Source of the DNA: Vulcanisaeta distributa JCM 11217
Lineage (GTDB): Archaea > Thermoproteota > Thermoprotei > Thermoproteales > Thermocladiaceae
Assembly (NCBI RefSeq): GCF_001316005.1
Contig: NZ_BBBJ01000005.1
Coordinates: forward strand, 123,551 to 187,550
Direction of reading: 5' to 3'
Length of the DNA: 64,000 nucleotides
Position numbers and translations under genes: made by a program. Position 1 is the first letter of the stretch. Each line of letters opens with the position of its first letter. The notes below the pieces were generated by a model that worked only from the letters and a program-made list of their open reading frames with translations, was not told the origin of the DNA and did not search any database. Below are positions 28,611 to 39,066 of this stretch, one piece after another.

Positions 28611-29565
28611 TGATTCATTAACCACGTTGTGTATATAACACTAATGGCATAAGCTAACGCTATGGTGGTCCTCATAGGGTGACCGGTCATGGGGGGGCCA
28701 AGCCTAACCTCATACATAGCCCTACTCCTCAGGGCTAGACTAACATCCTCATACTCATTACCAAGTATCAAGCCAATCCTCAACCCCCCCTACTAAACGC
28801 CTCTCTACTCACCTCGATTAACTTCCTCTCATTATAATTGGCATGCATTGACAAAACAATGGGTATGTCAACACCACTTAACGCCTCCTCAACATTCATA
28901 ACCCTAACCCTAGGCAGGGAATTAAGCTTTAAAGCTCTCAACGCCCTATCAACGAGCAACTGGTTTGTTATTAACCTAATCTCAATACCAAGCGCGTGAC
29001 TAAGCTGTATCAGGTCCATGGCCTCATAAACCTCCTTAGGACCCTCAACAATACCAACCACTTTATTTACCCAGTCCATTGGTATCGCCTCCCTCCTCTT
29101 ACGGAATAAGTCCCTCGTCGAGTGGGCCACAATGAAGGAGTCCTCCCTAACCTCAACATATATTATGTAATCGGGATTCTCCAGGTCAGCCTTAGCGAAT
29201 TGGGCTAAGTACTCACCAAGCTTCTTTGCAAGTTCAACGCTGGTTATTGGGTACTTCTTATCCATCCTCTTAACAATGACCTTAAACGTACCATCCCTAT
29301 TGCTAATAAGGTTTGAGAGTACCTCTCTGGCTGCCGTAAATAACGTGTTTAGGTCTCTGTTGATTACTTGGTCAATTATTGATACATGCGCTACATAATT
29401 GATATCCCTAAGAAGTGTTAGAGCGTTTGAACTGCAATTGCTTAGGTCAATTACACATTTATTACGACCCCCCCACTCAACAACTTGACCGCAGTTTATC
29501 TTAGATAGTAAGTCATATGGACTTATACTCCTCGCGTATGGCTCAAAGGTTACTAAAACCCTCAT
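28607..29565 (-). CDS. THUMP-SPOUT RNA methyltransferase-like protein, frameshifted
   Basis: A THUMP domain (about residues 60-170: FKVIVKRMDKKYPITSVELA, ADLENPDYIIYVEV) binds RNA. The C-terminal half ends, after a shift at the C7 run near 28788, with LRIGLILGNEYEDVSLALRS and GPMTGHPMRTTIALAYAI, which looks like a SPOUT knot and SAM site. This is the COG1818 layout; a tRNA modification role is inferred. Joined length about 318 residues. Confidence 0.6.
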
Positions 29566-29615
29566 TTCTACCCTTTGATTAATGTGGAATTTTATGAGTT
29601 TAAAGGCATTGGTTA

Positions 29616-30869
29616 TTACGGCTCTGTGAGTAATGACGTGATCAACGTCTTTATATCACTAATAACGTCGCCAAGAGAAACGTGTTCGTCGGGTGCGTGA
29701 GCCGTTTCCTTAGACGTCATCCAGACAGCCACGGGTATACCCCTAGCCCTTAAGTAACGGGCGTATGTGCCACCACCAATACCAAGTAGCTTAGGTTCCA
29801 AGCCCTTCACGGTTCTAATGGCCTTCGCCAGCCTCCTAACGATTTCACCATCCGCACTTGTTGGTTGTACGGGATCCTCCCTACTAACAATTTCAACATC
29901 AACCCTACAACCGTGGGCATTGCAGTATTTATTCGCCGTGTCTTTAATCACCCTGAGGACATCATCAATGCCGTACTTAGGTAGTATTCTACAATCTATG
30001 TAGAATACGTGTTTACCAGGTATTGTATTCACATTACCAACGTTTAGCTCTACCTTCGTTGGTTCGAAGGTCGACCTGGGCGGTATGAACAACGGGTCCT
30101 CATAATTAAACATCTCATGTAACTTTCTATCTATCTCAAGGGTCAACTCACTACCAAGCCTGTAGCATTAAGGCCTAGTTCAGGTAATGATGCATGTGCC
30201 TGCTTCCCGTAAACGGTAACCTTAACCCAGAGTATTCCCTTCTCTGCGATCTCTATCATTGTGCCATCGGCATTACCCGCATCGGGAACAAGCACGAGGT
30301 CCTTACTACTTATTAGATTTGGTTCTTTATTGATTATGTATTGAATGCCGTACTTACTACCGACCTCCTCATCGCTGGCCAGTATTACGCCGTAATTAAC
30401 CGGTGGAGTTATGCCGAGCTCCCTCAGCACCTTACCAACGTAATCCCCCCCATGACGATTCCCTGCCCATTATCCTCAACGCCCCCCCTACCATAGATTG
30501 TGTCGCCAATTATTGTTGCATTAAAAGGTTCGTAATTCCATAATGACCTATCACCCTCGGGTACAGTGTCCATGTGAGCAATGACCCAGTAGGTCCTTGA
30601 TTTATCAAGCCCTTTTATCAGGGCTACTATGTTCGGCCTTGAACCCCCCCTACTAACCCTGCTATCTGGAGCTTCTATCACTCTAACCTCATCAAAGTAC
30701 CTCCTAACCACACCCAATAGGTAATTGGCCCTATCCCACTCCCCGTCGCCACCATTCTCGGGGGGGCCAGGGCCTTTATTGGTATGAAGCCTCTATACAA
30801 TTCAATTACAAAATCCCTTTGCCCATCAACATACTTAAGCACATTGCCCAGGTCCAACCTTGACTCCAC
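29616..30869 (-). CDS. M20 zinc peptidase/deacylase (ArgE/DapE family), frameshifted
   Basis: Amidohydrolase with two metal ions. In order: WVIAHMDTVPEGD (His ligand), GRG-VEDNGQ (bridging Asp), ASDEEVGS (catalytic Glu), VPDAG (Asp) and TAHAPDEHV (His). Frames break at C runs near 30446, 30483 and 30647, a G7 near 30765, and near 30150. Joined length about 415 residues, normal for the family. YGRGGVED has an extra Gly over the usual GRG. Confidence 0.75.
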
Positions 30870-30990
30870 AATAACCGATCCTTAGTGTTAATTATTTAGC
30901 TTTATGCTAGGCCCACAGCATAGTTATTTTACATTAGCACCTGAAACAATGCTTAAAATAAGTCTACATTCGATACTTAATGATTATTGA

Positions 30991-32189
30991 ATGAGTAGGA
31001 TAAAGTCATTGGTAATGACTTACCGGGATTACGACTTAAGCACATTGGCTAAGGCGTATTTCACGAATGATGAATTAACGAAGTTATATAAATTATACGA
31101 CTCACTAGTCGCGTTAGAGACATGCAATAGAGTTGAGTTTTACCTGGATGGTGATGAGAATGAGGATGAGTTAATTGAGTTAATTAATGTGAAGGCTGGG
31201 GGGGTAAGGCCTAGGGTACTTTACGACTTAGATGCCGTTAAGCACTTGCTGCTGGTTGTGGCTGGGCTTGACTCAATGTTTCTGGGGGGGGAAAGGGAGA
31301 TTTTGTCCCAGGTCAAGAGGGCGTATAGTGCGGGTAAGCCATCACCAAGGTTAAGAGTATTGTTTGAGTCCGCGATTAGGTTTGGGGGGGAGGGGGGGTT
31401 TAGACGTAGGCATAACCTTTACGATATCTCATTCGTGAAGTTCCTGGCGGATTACGTAATGAGGAATGTTGATAAGGATAGTAGTGTACTCGTTATTGGC
31501 GGTGGTGAGGTTGCAAGGGGGGGCGTGGTTAGGGAGCTTCTACGGAATGGTTATAGGAATATAACGGTAATAAATAGGACAACGGATAAGCTTAGGTATG
31601 AATTTGGTAACTCAATAAGGCTATTAGGCTTGATTCATTAACAAGTGAATTAACAAGCGGTAAATATAACGCCCTGATCGCTGCAGTATCGGTCCAATCA
31701 CCATTAATCAATCTCGATGTATCTATAAGTGACTCATTACCAAAGTTAATAATTGATGTTTCAACACCGAGTGCCGTTAATGTCCAGGGTGATGGGCATG
31801 TTAGGGTTATTAAACTTGAGGATTTGAGGGAGCCATACCTGAATTACGTTAATGGTAAGAGTAAGGTGATGGGTGAGTTGTCGGAAATTGATTATGAGGC
31901 CGAGAGAATAATGAGACTTATCATGCGTAGTGATGCTGATGAGGTCATTAAGGATGTTATGAGGTTTATTGAGGAGATCAGGAAGGAGGAGGTTAGGGAG
32001 GCCGTGAATGCATTAAGGAGTGGTGAGGATGTGGAAGCTGTGATTGATGCCATGAGTAGGTCGTTAATTAAGAAGATCATGCATAATTACCTGGAGAACA
32101 TGAGGAGACTTGCGGAGGCAGGTGATGAGGGCGCTGTAAGGAAGTTGAAGAGTTATTTAATGGGTATCCTGGGCAATAACGAGAATTAA
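30991..32189 (+). CDS. hemA: Glutamyl-tRNA reductase HemA, frameshifted
   Basis: First committed step of tetrapyrrole synthesis, reducing Glu-tRNA to glutamate-1-semialdehyde. The catalytic Cys is in ALETCNRVEFY; GLDSMFLG-EREILSQVK, SVLVIGGGEVAR (NADPH site) and VINRTTDKL follow. One base shifts near 31620, after which IRLDSLTSELTSGKYNALIA continues to the coiled-coil dimerisation end. LGGE has one Gly more than the invariant LGE. Length about 395 residues. Confidence 0.85.
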
Positions 32190-33478
32190 ATCTGCCTTAG
32201 GGCCTTGGCAGCGTCCTCAACCTGCCTAAGCGTCTCCTCTATAACGTCACCTGTATGGCTTGAGCTCGTGAACACGGCCTCAAATTGACTGGGGGGGCTA
32301 TGAAGACTCCGCGCCTTAGCAACTCCTCATGGAGCCTTAAGTACAGCTTAGTATCCGATTTACTGGCTGTTTCGTGATCAATAACCTCGCCCTTTGTGAA
32401 GAATACCTGAAGCATTGTTGGTACCCAATTAACGACGTGGTCAATGCCTAACCTGCTAAGTATGTCGTTAAGCCCCCCCTCCGCCAGTTTGCGCGATGCG
32501 CTTATGGCTATGTCATACGCATTCGTGGTCTCAAGAACCTCTATAGTGGCTAACCCAGCTATCATGGATATTGGGTGTCCATTAAACGTACCAGCATTGA
32601 AGACGGAACCCCTCGGTGACAGTAGGTCCATTATCTCATCACGGGCACCTACAGCGCCCACTGGAAATCCGCCACCAATTATCTTCCCCAGCGTGGTTAT
32701 GTCCGCATTGACGCCGTAATACCTCTGGGCACCACCAAGGCCAAGCCTATATCCTGTAACCACCTCATCAAGTATGAGTAAGGCACCGTACCTATCCGCA
32801 ATCTCCCTAAGTCCCTTCAGGAAACCCTCCTTAGGTGGTATCACCCCCGTAATTAGCCATTACAGGTTCAACTATTATCGCGGCAACGTCATTACCCTCA
32901 CTCCTCATTATCCTCTCCACGCTATCAAGGTCGTTGTACCTAGCCACAAGCGTTAATTTAGCCACATCCTCAGGGACGCCGGCAGATGATGGCGCGCCAA
33001 AGTGTGCCGCCGCACTACCTGCCTTGACCAATACATAGTCAACAGCGCCGTGGTAACACCCCCCCTCAAACTTCAATATCTTCCTACGCTTAGTGTAGCC
33101 ACGGGCAAGCCTAATTGCGGTGGCCACAGCCTCACCGCCACTATTAACGAACCTAACCTTCTTAATACTCGGGAAGTGACTCACTATCTTCTTGGCCAGG
33201 ACAACCTCAACCTCTGTTGGTGCTCCATAAAGCCAACCCTTGCTTACGTAATCCACGATTCGTTTAACGACAGGCTCAGGCGCGTGGCCGAGGATTAATG
33301 GCCCATAGCCAAGTACGTAATCTATTAATCGCTGGCCATCCACTGTAAATAGGTATGGGCCCTTACCCTCTCTCACGAAGAATGGGTATGGCTTAATTGC
33401 CGCCCTGACCGGGCTATTAACACCACCAACTAGTACCCTCTGTGCCTCCTCATACAACCTACTGGACTCACTCATCAA
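32186..33478 (-). CDS. hemL: Glutamate-1-semialdehyde aminomutase HemL, frameshifted
   Basis: PLP enzyme following HemA. VGGVNSPVRA, GYGPLILGHAPE, the PLP Lys in TTLGKIIGGGFPVGAVG and NAGTFNGHP are intact. Breaks: five C at 32844-32848, where four give ANYGVIPPKEG, and seven G at 32290-32296, after which IAPSQFEAVFTSSSHTGDVI completes the C terminus. Its stop overlaps the hemA stop by 4 bases, tail to tail. Confidence 0.9.
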
Positions 33479-33526
33479 GACTTTAAAAAGTGGCTATATC
33501 ATTAAGCTTTATCTTCATAATCATAA

Positions 33527-33536
33527 AACTTTAAAG
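33527..33536 (+). promoter_or_regulatory. TATA-like box of ndk
   Basis: aactttaaag lies about 30 bases before ATG 33562. A second A/T-rich box, ctttaaaaag at 33481-33490, is too close to the divergent hemL start to serve it. Confidence 0.45.
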
Positions 33537-33561
33537 GGCGTGAGCGCCGTCAATCCACAAC

Positions 33562-34127
33562 ATGATTGAGAGGACCCTGGTAATAATTAAGCCTGACGCG
33601 GTTAAAAGGGGGGGTTGATTGGAGAGATCATAAGTAGGTTCGAGAGGGCTGGCTTGAGGATTATCGCCATGAAGATGATCCGGCTTAGTAAGGAGGAGGC
33701 CGCCAAGTTCTACCCAAGCGATGAGAATTGGCTACGCTCAGTGGGTAGTAAGTCCCTGAAGTCCTACTCAGAGATTGGGAAAGACCCAAAGGTTGACCTA
33801 GGCACTGACGACCCAGTGGAGATTGGTAAAATAATTAGGGGGGGTTGGTTGGCCGATTACTTGTCAATGGGCCCAATAGTGGTAATGGTTCTCGAAGGCA
33901 ACAGGGCTGTTGAGGTTGTTAGGAAGATCGTAGGCTCAACAACGCCGTACTCATCACCACCAGGCACAATAAGGGGGGGTGACTACTCCGTTGACAGCCC
34001 CCCCGACCTGGCAAACCTGGAGAAGAGGGCATTATTCAACCTGGTCCATGCCAGCGACAGCCCCAAAGAGGCCGAGAGGGAGATTAGGTTCTTCTTCCGT
34101 GAGGACGAATTCGTAGACTACTCATAA
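33562..34127 (+). CDS. ndk: Nucleoside diphosphate kinase, frameshifted
   Basis: Transfers phosphate among nucleotides. MIERTLVIIKPDAVKRG is followed by a G7 run (33608-33614) that shifts the frame; five G give RGLIGEIISRFERAG. The catalytic His is in NLVHASDS. GTIRGGDYS has one Gly more than the invariant GTIRGDY, and IIRGGWL likewise. An insert around residues 60-85 is usual for crenarchaeal NDK. About 187 residues. Confidence 0.9.
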
Positions 34128-35186
34128 ACTCCTTATTTGAATTACGGATTTTATATCCTCATGACCCCCCCAGTTATATGCGTACTCATACTCGTCGAGT
34201 GTTACCTCCTTTGTTATTAACTTTCTAACCCAGCCACCGAACTCAAACTTAGCCTTGACAAGGTCTGAAACACCCATCTCAAAGGCCTTTATGCTCGCAT
34301 TAGTTGCACCAATTATTAACTTATTCCTCCTCCAATCATCGAGTAACGGCCCAATGTTAACATTCTTACTATCCAGGTATATCCCAGTAGCACCGCCACA
34401 CCGTCAGCCCCCCCAAATGCCTTAGCGCCTCATATGCGGCGCTCGTTGATCCCGTGGCCTCAATAACTATGTCGAAATCACCACTTATTTGATCGACATT
34501 GGTATTAACGTAGGTCGCGCCTATCTCCCTAACGAGCTTCGCCTTGAGGCTATCGTAGGGTCTTGTGGCCGTTACGGTTACGTCAGTGAAACCTCTGAGT
34601 CTCATGACCATTAATGCCAGCATGCCGATGGGCCCCGCACCCATTATTAGAACCCTCCTTGGCTCCAGGACTCAAACCTAGCCTTACCAAGCCTTAATGC
34701 TAAGTCAATACCCTTCTCAACGATGCTTAGTGGTTCCGTGAGTACGGCGACGTCCACCGCCTCCTTAGGAACCCTAACTAGGTATTGGGAGTCGGTTACT
34801 GCGAATTCGGCGGCGAAACCATGTAAGTACCATATACCGTGCTCCGCATATGTACCCCCCCTTGGGCAGTAGTCTAGTTCGTTTATTGGTAGGGTGCATG
34901 TTGTGGGTCTCCTGACTGTTGGTACGACTACGTCACCAACACCCACATTATCCACACCATCACCAAGCTCCACAACCTCAGCCACAGCCTCATGACCAAG
35001 AATTAGGTATTCCTCACCGGGTGGTGGTGCTCCGTACTTGCCCTCAATAATGTCCTTATCAGTACCGCAAACACCCACCTCAATTGGACTTAGTAAAACC
35101 TGGCCACGCTTAGGTAATGGCTTTGGCATATCCCTTAATGCTAATGAGTCCTTTACCAATGGAATTACCGTAACAGCCTTCATCAA
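34122..35186 (-). CDS. Glucose 1-dehydrogenase-like zinc dehydrogenase, frameshifted
   Basis: Medium-chain dehydrogenase of the Sulfolobus glucose/galactose dehydrogenase type, for the non-phosphorylated or branched Entner-Doudoroff path. VGVCGTDKDIIEGKYG and EEYLILGHEA hold the catalytic zinc ligands; MGAGPIGMLALM is the cofactor site. Frames break near 34645 and 34410; the C terminus (FEMGVSDLVKAKFEFGGWVR) runs to TGA 34124-34122, overlapping the ndk 3' end. Joined length about 352 residues. Confidence 0.75.
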
Positions 35187-35352
35187 GGTTCATGGAGATA
35201 TTCCCCCCCTTAATAAACCAGATATGTGTAGTGTTTTCAATTCATTAATATTCATTAATTCATGTTTAAACGTTCTAAGGGTTTTAATCACTATATAGAT
35301 TATGTAGTCATTAGGGAAATGCGTATTAATTCACTCATGTGATAAGCGCGGT

Positions 35353-36111
35353 ATGTCGCAGACGTTAAAGGAATTAATCAATCAATTAATGAGCAAGAAT
35401 CTAGTGCTCATAGACCTGACCCATGAATTATACAACGGAATGCCCACATACCCTGGCGACCCACCCTTCAACCATGAGTATGTTAAGGTTGGAAAAAGCT
35501 ATGGCGAATCAACACTATCGAAAATATCCGCGGGGGGGCTTCATAGCGGTACACACATAGATTTACCACGCCACTTCGTACCCAATGGCTTGACCGCGGA
35601 GGCATTACCATTAACGGACTTCATGGCTTACGGCGTAATACTAGACCTAAGCTATAAGAGGCATGGCGAGGCCATTACCGCGGATGACCTGAGGAGGTTC
35701 GATGATAAGATACAGCGTAATTACGCAGTAATGCTATACACAGGCTTCTCAAAGACCTGGGGGGGTACGGAGGAATTCCTATATAACTGGCCGTACCTGG
35801 ACAGGTCAGGGGGGGCAGATTACCTAGTCACTAAGGGAATTAGGGTTGTGGGTATTGAGGCACTCAGCATAGCCGGTTGGCCAGGTAAGGAGGGCTACCC
35901 ATACCCGCCCAGGGTGCCTAGGGATGACGTCACCTACGTACATTATAAGTTACTATCTAACGGTATCTACATAATCGAGGGCGTTACTAACCTGGACATT
36001 GCATTGAATACCTGTAAAGACGGTGAGGGATTATTCATATTCATGCCACTTAAGATTCGAGGAGCTGAAGGATCACCATTACGATTAGCGCTGCTTTGTG
36101 AGCCTAAGTAA
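35353..36111 (+). CDS. Cyclase/kynurenine formamidase-family hydrolase
   Basis: Metal-dependent amidohydrolase. DLTHELYNGMPTYPGDPP, LHSGTHIDLPRHF with the H-x-G-T-H-x-D ligands, LYTGFSKTWG and GIEALSI match the family. Complete at 252 residues. KTWGGTEEF and SAGGLHSG show the recurrent extra Gly at G7 runs. Substrate unknown; tryptophan catabolism genes are not nearby. Confidence 0.8.
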   Translation: MSQTLKELINQLMSKNLVLIDLTHELYNGMPTYPGDPPFNHEYVKVGKSYGESTLSKISAGGLHSGTHIDLPRHFVPNGLTAEALPLTDFMAYGVILDLSYKRHGEAITADDLRRFDDKIQRNYAVMLYTGFSKTWGGTEEFLYNWPYLDRSGGADYLVTKGIRVVGIEALSIAGWPGKEGYPYPPRVPRDDVTYVHYKLLSNGIYIIEGVTNLDIALNTCKDGEGLFIFMPLKIRGAEGSPLRLALLCEPK

Positions 36112-36119
36112 TTCGTTAT

Positions 36120-36716
36120 TTACTCAATATCCCTTGGATCCTTTGGCAGATCTATGTTGAAGGCATCCCTTAACAATTTACGTAGTATTCTATACGTCAT
36201 ACCCCCCCATATCGTTACATCCCCCCCTATAATTATCGCTGGCCTTACCCTGCCCTTTATACTGACGTTTAATTTAACGTACTTCATAACATCATTGACA
36301 TTTAGCCAAAGCACCTTCGATAACTCAGCCCTATTTACCATTAACTTAGGATTACAATCCCTCAATGAAAACACCACCGGAACAACATTAATATTTGGTG
36401 CATTGCTTGGTGAGAATGGATCTAAAACACCGAGCAGCTCCGCATTCTTCGTGAGGTCAAGACCAACCTCCTCCCTAGCCTCCCTAATCGCCGTCTCCAC
36501 CAAATCACCATCCCTAGCGGGCTTAAACCTACCACCAGGAAACGCGGCATCGCCGCTCCAGGGATCCTCAGGGTTCTCCGTTCTCTTGCCTATGAGAAAT
36601 GCATTTAGGCATGGGTTGTAAATAACGGCAACAGCAGCCCATAGATGCTCATTATCCGGTATTGGCCTATTACTCTTCACAATCCTTCTCAATTTCTCTA
36701 CATTATATGACTCCAT
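36120..36716 (-). CDS. Nudix hydrolase (CoA pyrophosphatase-like)
   Basis: A 198-residue Nudix protein. GGRFKPARDGDLVETAIREA and REEVGLDL form the G-x5-E-x7-REUxEExGU box. LIGKRTENPEDPWSGDAAFP upstream resembles the NUDT7/YeaB group acting on coenzyme A or nucleotide diphosphates. Complete frame; convergent with the cyclase gene, 9 bases apart. Confidence 0.8.
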   Translation of the reverse strand: MESYNVEKLRRIVKSNRPIPDNEHLWAAVAVIYNPCLNAFLIGKRTENPEDPWSGDAAFPGGRFKPARDGDLVETAIREAREEVGLDLTKNAELLGVLDPFSPSNAPNINVVPVVFSLRDCNPKLMVNRAELSKVLWLNVNDVMKYVKLNVSIKGRVRPAIIIGGDVTIWGGMTYRILRKLLRDAFNIDLPKDPRDIE

Positions 36717-36771
36717 AATACATTATACCTTAATCACTTATACCCAATTAATAAGCACTATTCATCATAGA

Positions 36772-37811
36772 TCATATTAGGGCCTGTAGAGGCCTAATTG
36801 AAAGAACCTCAGGATTAGCCAGGTACAATGGTCTCTTACCCATTAGTACATTTATTAGGTTTCTAACGGCCACCTCAGCCATCCTCTCCCTGGTCTCGTA
36901 TGTGGCGGAGCCTATGTGTGGGGGGGTTAATACGACATTATCAAACTTCGTTAACTCGTGGGTGCTTGGTAATGGTTCCTCCTCATACACATCCAATGCC
37001 GCACCTGCTATCCAACCCTCCTTAAGTGCCTTTACTAACGCATTGGTATCGACAATGTCACCCCTAGCCACGTTTATTAGGTATGCGGTCTTCTTCATAA
37101 GCCTTAACCGCTCCTCATTAATTAAGTGCCTAGTCTCGGGGGTTGCGGCTACCGTTATTACGACAAAGTCGGACTCAGTGAGTACGGACTCTAAAGGCCT
37201 ATACTCAATGCCAAGGGCAAACTCTATATGGGGCTTCCTAGTCCTTGACCAGTAGATTACCTTCATATCAAAGGCCTTAGCCCTCCTGGCGAGTGCCGTA
37301 CCTATATTGCCAAGCCCTATTATTCCCAGGGTGGCGCCATGCACCTCACTACCAAGAAGCCAACCCCCCCACTTATCGTATATCCCACCCTCCCTAATGA
37401 GTTTATCGCCGAGCACTATCTTACGGGCGAGGGCTATTAATAGGCCCATGGCTAGGTCAGCCACGGCCTCAACAAGGACCTCAGGTGTGTGCGTTACATA
37501 GATCCCCCCCTTTTCAGTAGCTGCCTTAACGTCTATGTGATCAACGCCAACACTATACGTACTAATTATGAATAGTTTATCAGCCTCATTAATGAGTGAC
37601 CTATCAATAATGTCGCCCAGGGTAACTATGGCCCCCGTGCAGTTCTTAAACACGTCAATCCAAACCTCCCTTGGTGGCGATGCTTGCCTACCCCCCCACA
37701 TGGGCCCCCCGTCTCCTTCCACATCCTGATTTCCACAGGCAATTTATTGAGCTCTGAGTATATTATAGAGGGCATGTTACTCCTGCTCACGAATATGCAC
37801 GGCCCAACCAT
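36772..37811 (-). CDS. D-2-hydroxyacid dehydrogenase (glyoxylate/hydroxypyruvate reductase type), frameshifted
   Basis: NAD(P)-dependent reductase. GIIGLGNIGTALARRAKAFD is the cofactor site; NVARGDIVD holds the catalytic Arg, YEEEPLP the Glu and LTPHIGSAT the His. The N-terminal 40 residues (MVGPCIFVSRSNM) are in another frame that joins at the C runs near 37690-37710. Joined length about 340 residues. Confidence 0.85.
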
Positions 37812-37911
37812 CGCAATGCAACTACATAACTAATTAATTAATATTTTCAGGTTGATTTCTTCATCATTAGTCAGTATTAAATAATCAAGCGTAATGGGAA
37901 TTATGGGATTC

Positions 37912-38166
37912 ATGGTAACAATTAGGGACATATTAAATAGGCTTAAGTGGACGAACCAGATTAATAATTACGTGGTTGTTTTCATATCAAGGGGCTCACC
38001 GAATAATGAGGAGGTTGTTGACTTATCAAGGGTCACCTCAATCAGTAGGGATGGGTTTACATACATTAGTAGTAGTGGTAGGGAGACGTACATACCCTAC
38101 CACAGGGTTGTGGAGATTAGGCATAAGGATGGTACTGTTATATTCCGAAGAAACGTACCGCACTAA
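37912..38166 (+). CDS. DUF504 (UPF0248) protein
   Basis: A small archaeal protein, MVTIRDILNRLKWTNQINNY through RETYIPYHRVVEIRHKDG, matching the conserved DUF504 pattern with its IPxHRI-like end. The third in-frame ATG (37912) fits the family N terminus better than 37894 or 37903. A role in RNA metabolism has been proposed for relatives; unproven. Confidence 0.75.
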   Translation: MVTIRDILNRLKWTNQINNYVVVFISRGSPNNEEVVDLSRVTSISRDGFTYISSSGRETYIPYHRVVEIRHKDGTVIFRRNVPH

Positions 38167-38173
38167 TCACAGT

Positions 38174-39012
38174 TCATGAGGGCCTCTTAATCATTTTATC
38201 TATGAATCTTTCATGTCTACGCACCAACTCCTCATTAGCACCTAAGACATTAACTAGGTAATCCTCCTCCACGGGATTAAGCTGGCCCGGTATAACAATT
38301 GTGTGCGGTGTATCGCCCATGTCAGGTACATCGTCTATAGTTGACACCTTAATACTTTGGTTATCCCAACCAATCCTGGCTGCGTAAATAACCATTAACT
38401 CACTGCTTATGACACCCATCTTACTCGCACTCTCCATCCTCTTGAGAAGCTCCACGGCCTCATTAACACTCATGAAATCACCATTATCCTTAATATCAAG
38501 TAGCAGTATTGTGTGAAGGCCACGACTGAGGTTATCACTCAACACCTCATATGCCTCATGCTTAGCACGCCCATCCTTGGATACGTTATGGTCGCCACGG
38601 GACCCAACTTATATGGAGATAGGCCAAGTTGGCTAAGTACCGCGCAAACTATGCTTACGGAGTTAATAATCTTAACGTTAAAGCCTCGTCTCCTGGCAAT
38701 AACGGCTATTGCCGCATGCGTTGTGGCTATCATTGGATCACCGATGACGAGTAGGGCGGCGTTACGGCCATTCTCCAACTTCCTCATTATCACCTCACCA
38801 CTTTTATTCTCCAAATCCTCCCTCGAAACCTGGGTAAAATCACTTCTAATACTCCTTAAGCGATTTATGAATTCGGCAGGCCCCCCCTTTGATGTGTATG
38901 TCTCTAGGAATACGTCATCTACTGAACGAATAATCTCCAGCGCCTCGGCCGTAATATTGCCAGGGCTTAAACCAAGGCCTACTATATACAGCGTTGGCGT
39001 TTCCTTACCCAC
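38174..39012 (-). CDS. dphB: Diphthine synthase DphB, frameshifted
   Basis: SAM-dependent methyltransferase in diphthamide synthesis on EF-2. LYIVGLGLSPGNITAEALE, VIGDPMIATTH and TITYPRMG are family blocks. The frame breaks near 38571 where GGG should be GGGG (RMG-RAKHEAYEVLSDN); the second half has LLLDIKDNGDFMSVNEA and GVISSELMVIYAARIG. Joined length about 280 residues. GTG 39012. Confidence 0.85.
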
Positions 39013-39033
39013 AGTTATTCTTCGATTATTGAA

Positions 39034-39045
39034 AGATTTAAAAAC
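39034..39045. promoter_or_regulatory. Shared TATA-like box of dphB and icd
   Basis: agatttaaaaac contains TTTAAA, readable on both strands. It is centred 27 bases from the icd ATG (39067) and 28 bases from the dphB GTG (39012), so one box may drive two leaderless divergent genes. Confidence 0.5.
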
Positions 39046-39066
39046 GTAGTAATTACGTAAGTATAG

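Noticed and set aside
37847..37874. Second C/D-box-like pattern on the minus strand: ctga, then atgatga and ctga 10 bases later, between the 2-hydroxyacid dehydrogenase and DUF504 genes
   Set aside because: No acceptable box C at the right distance and the region is very AT-rich, so it may be chance.
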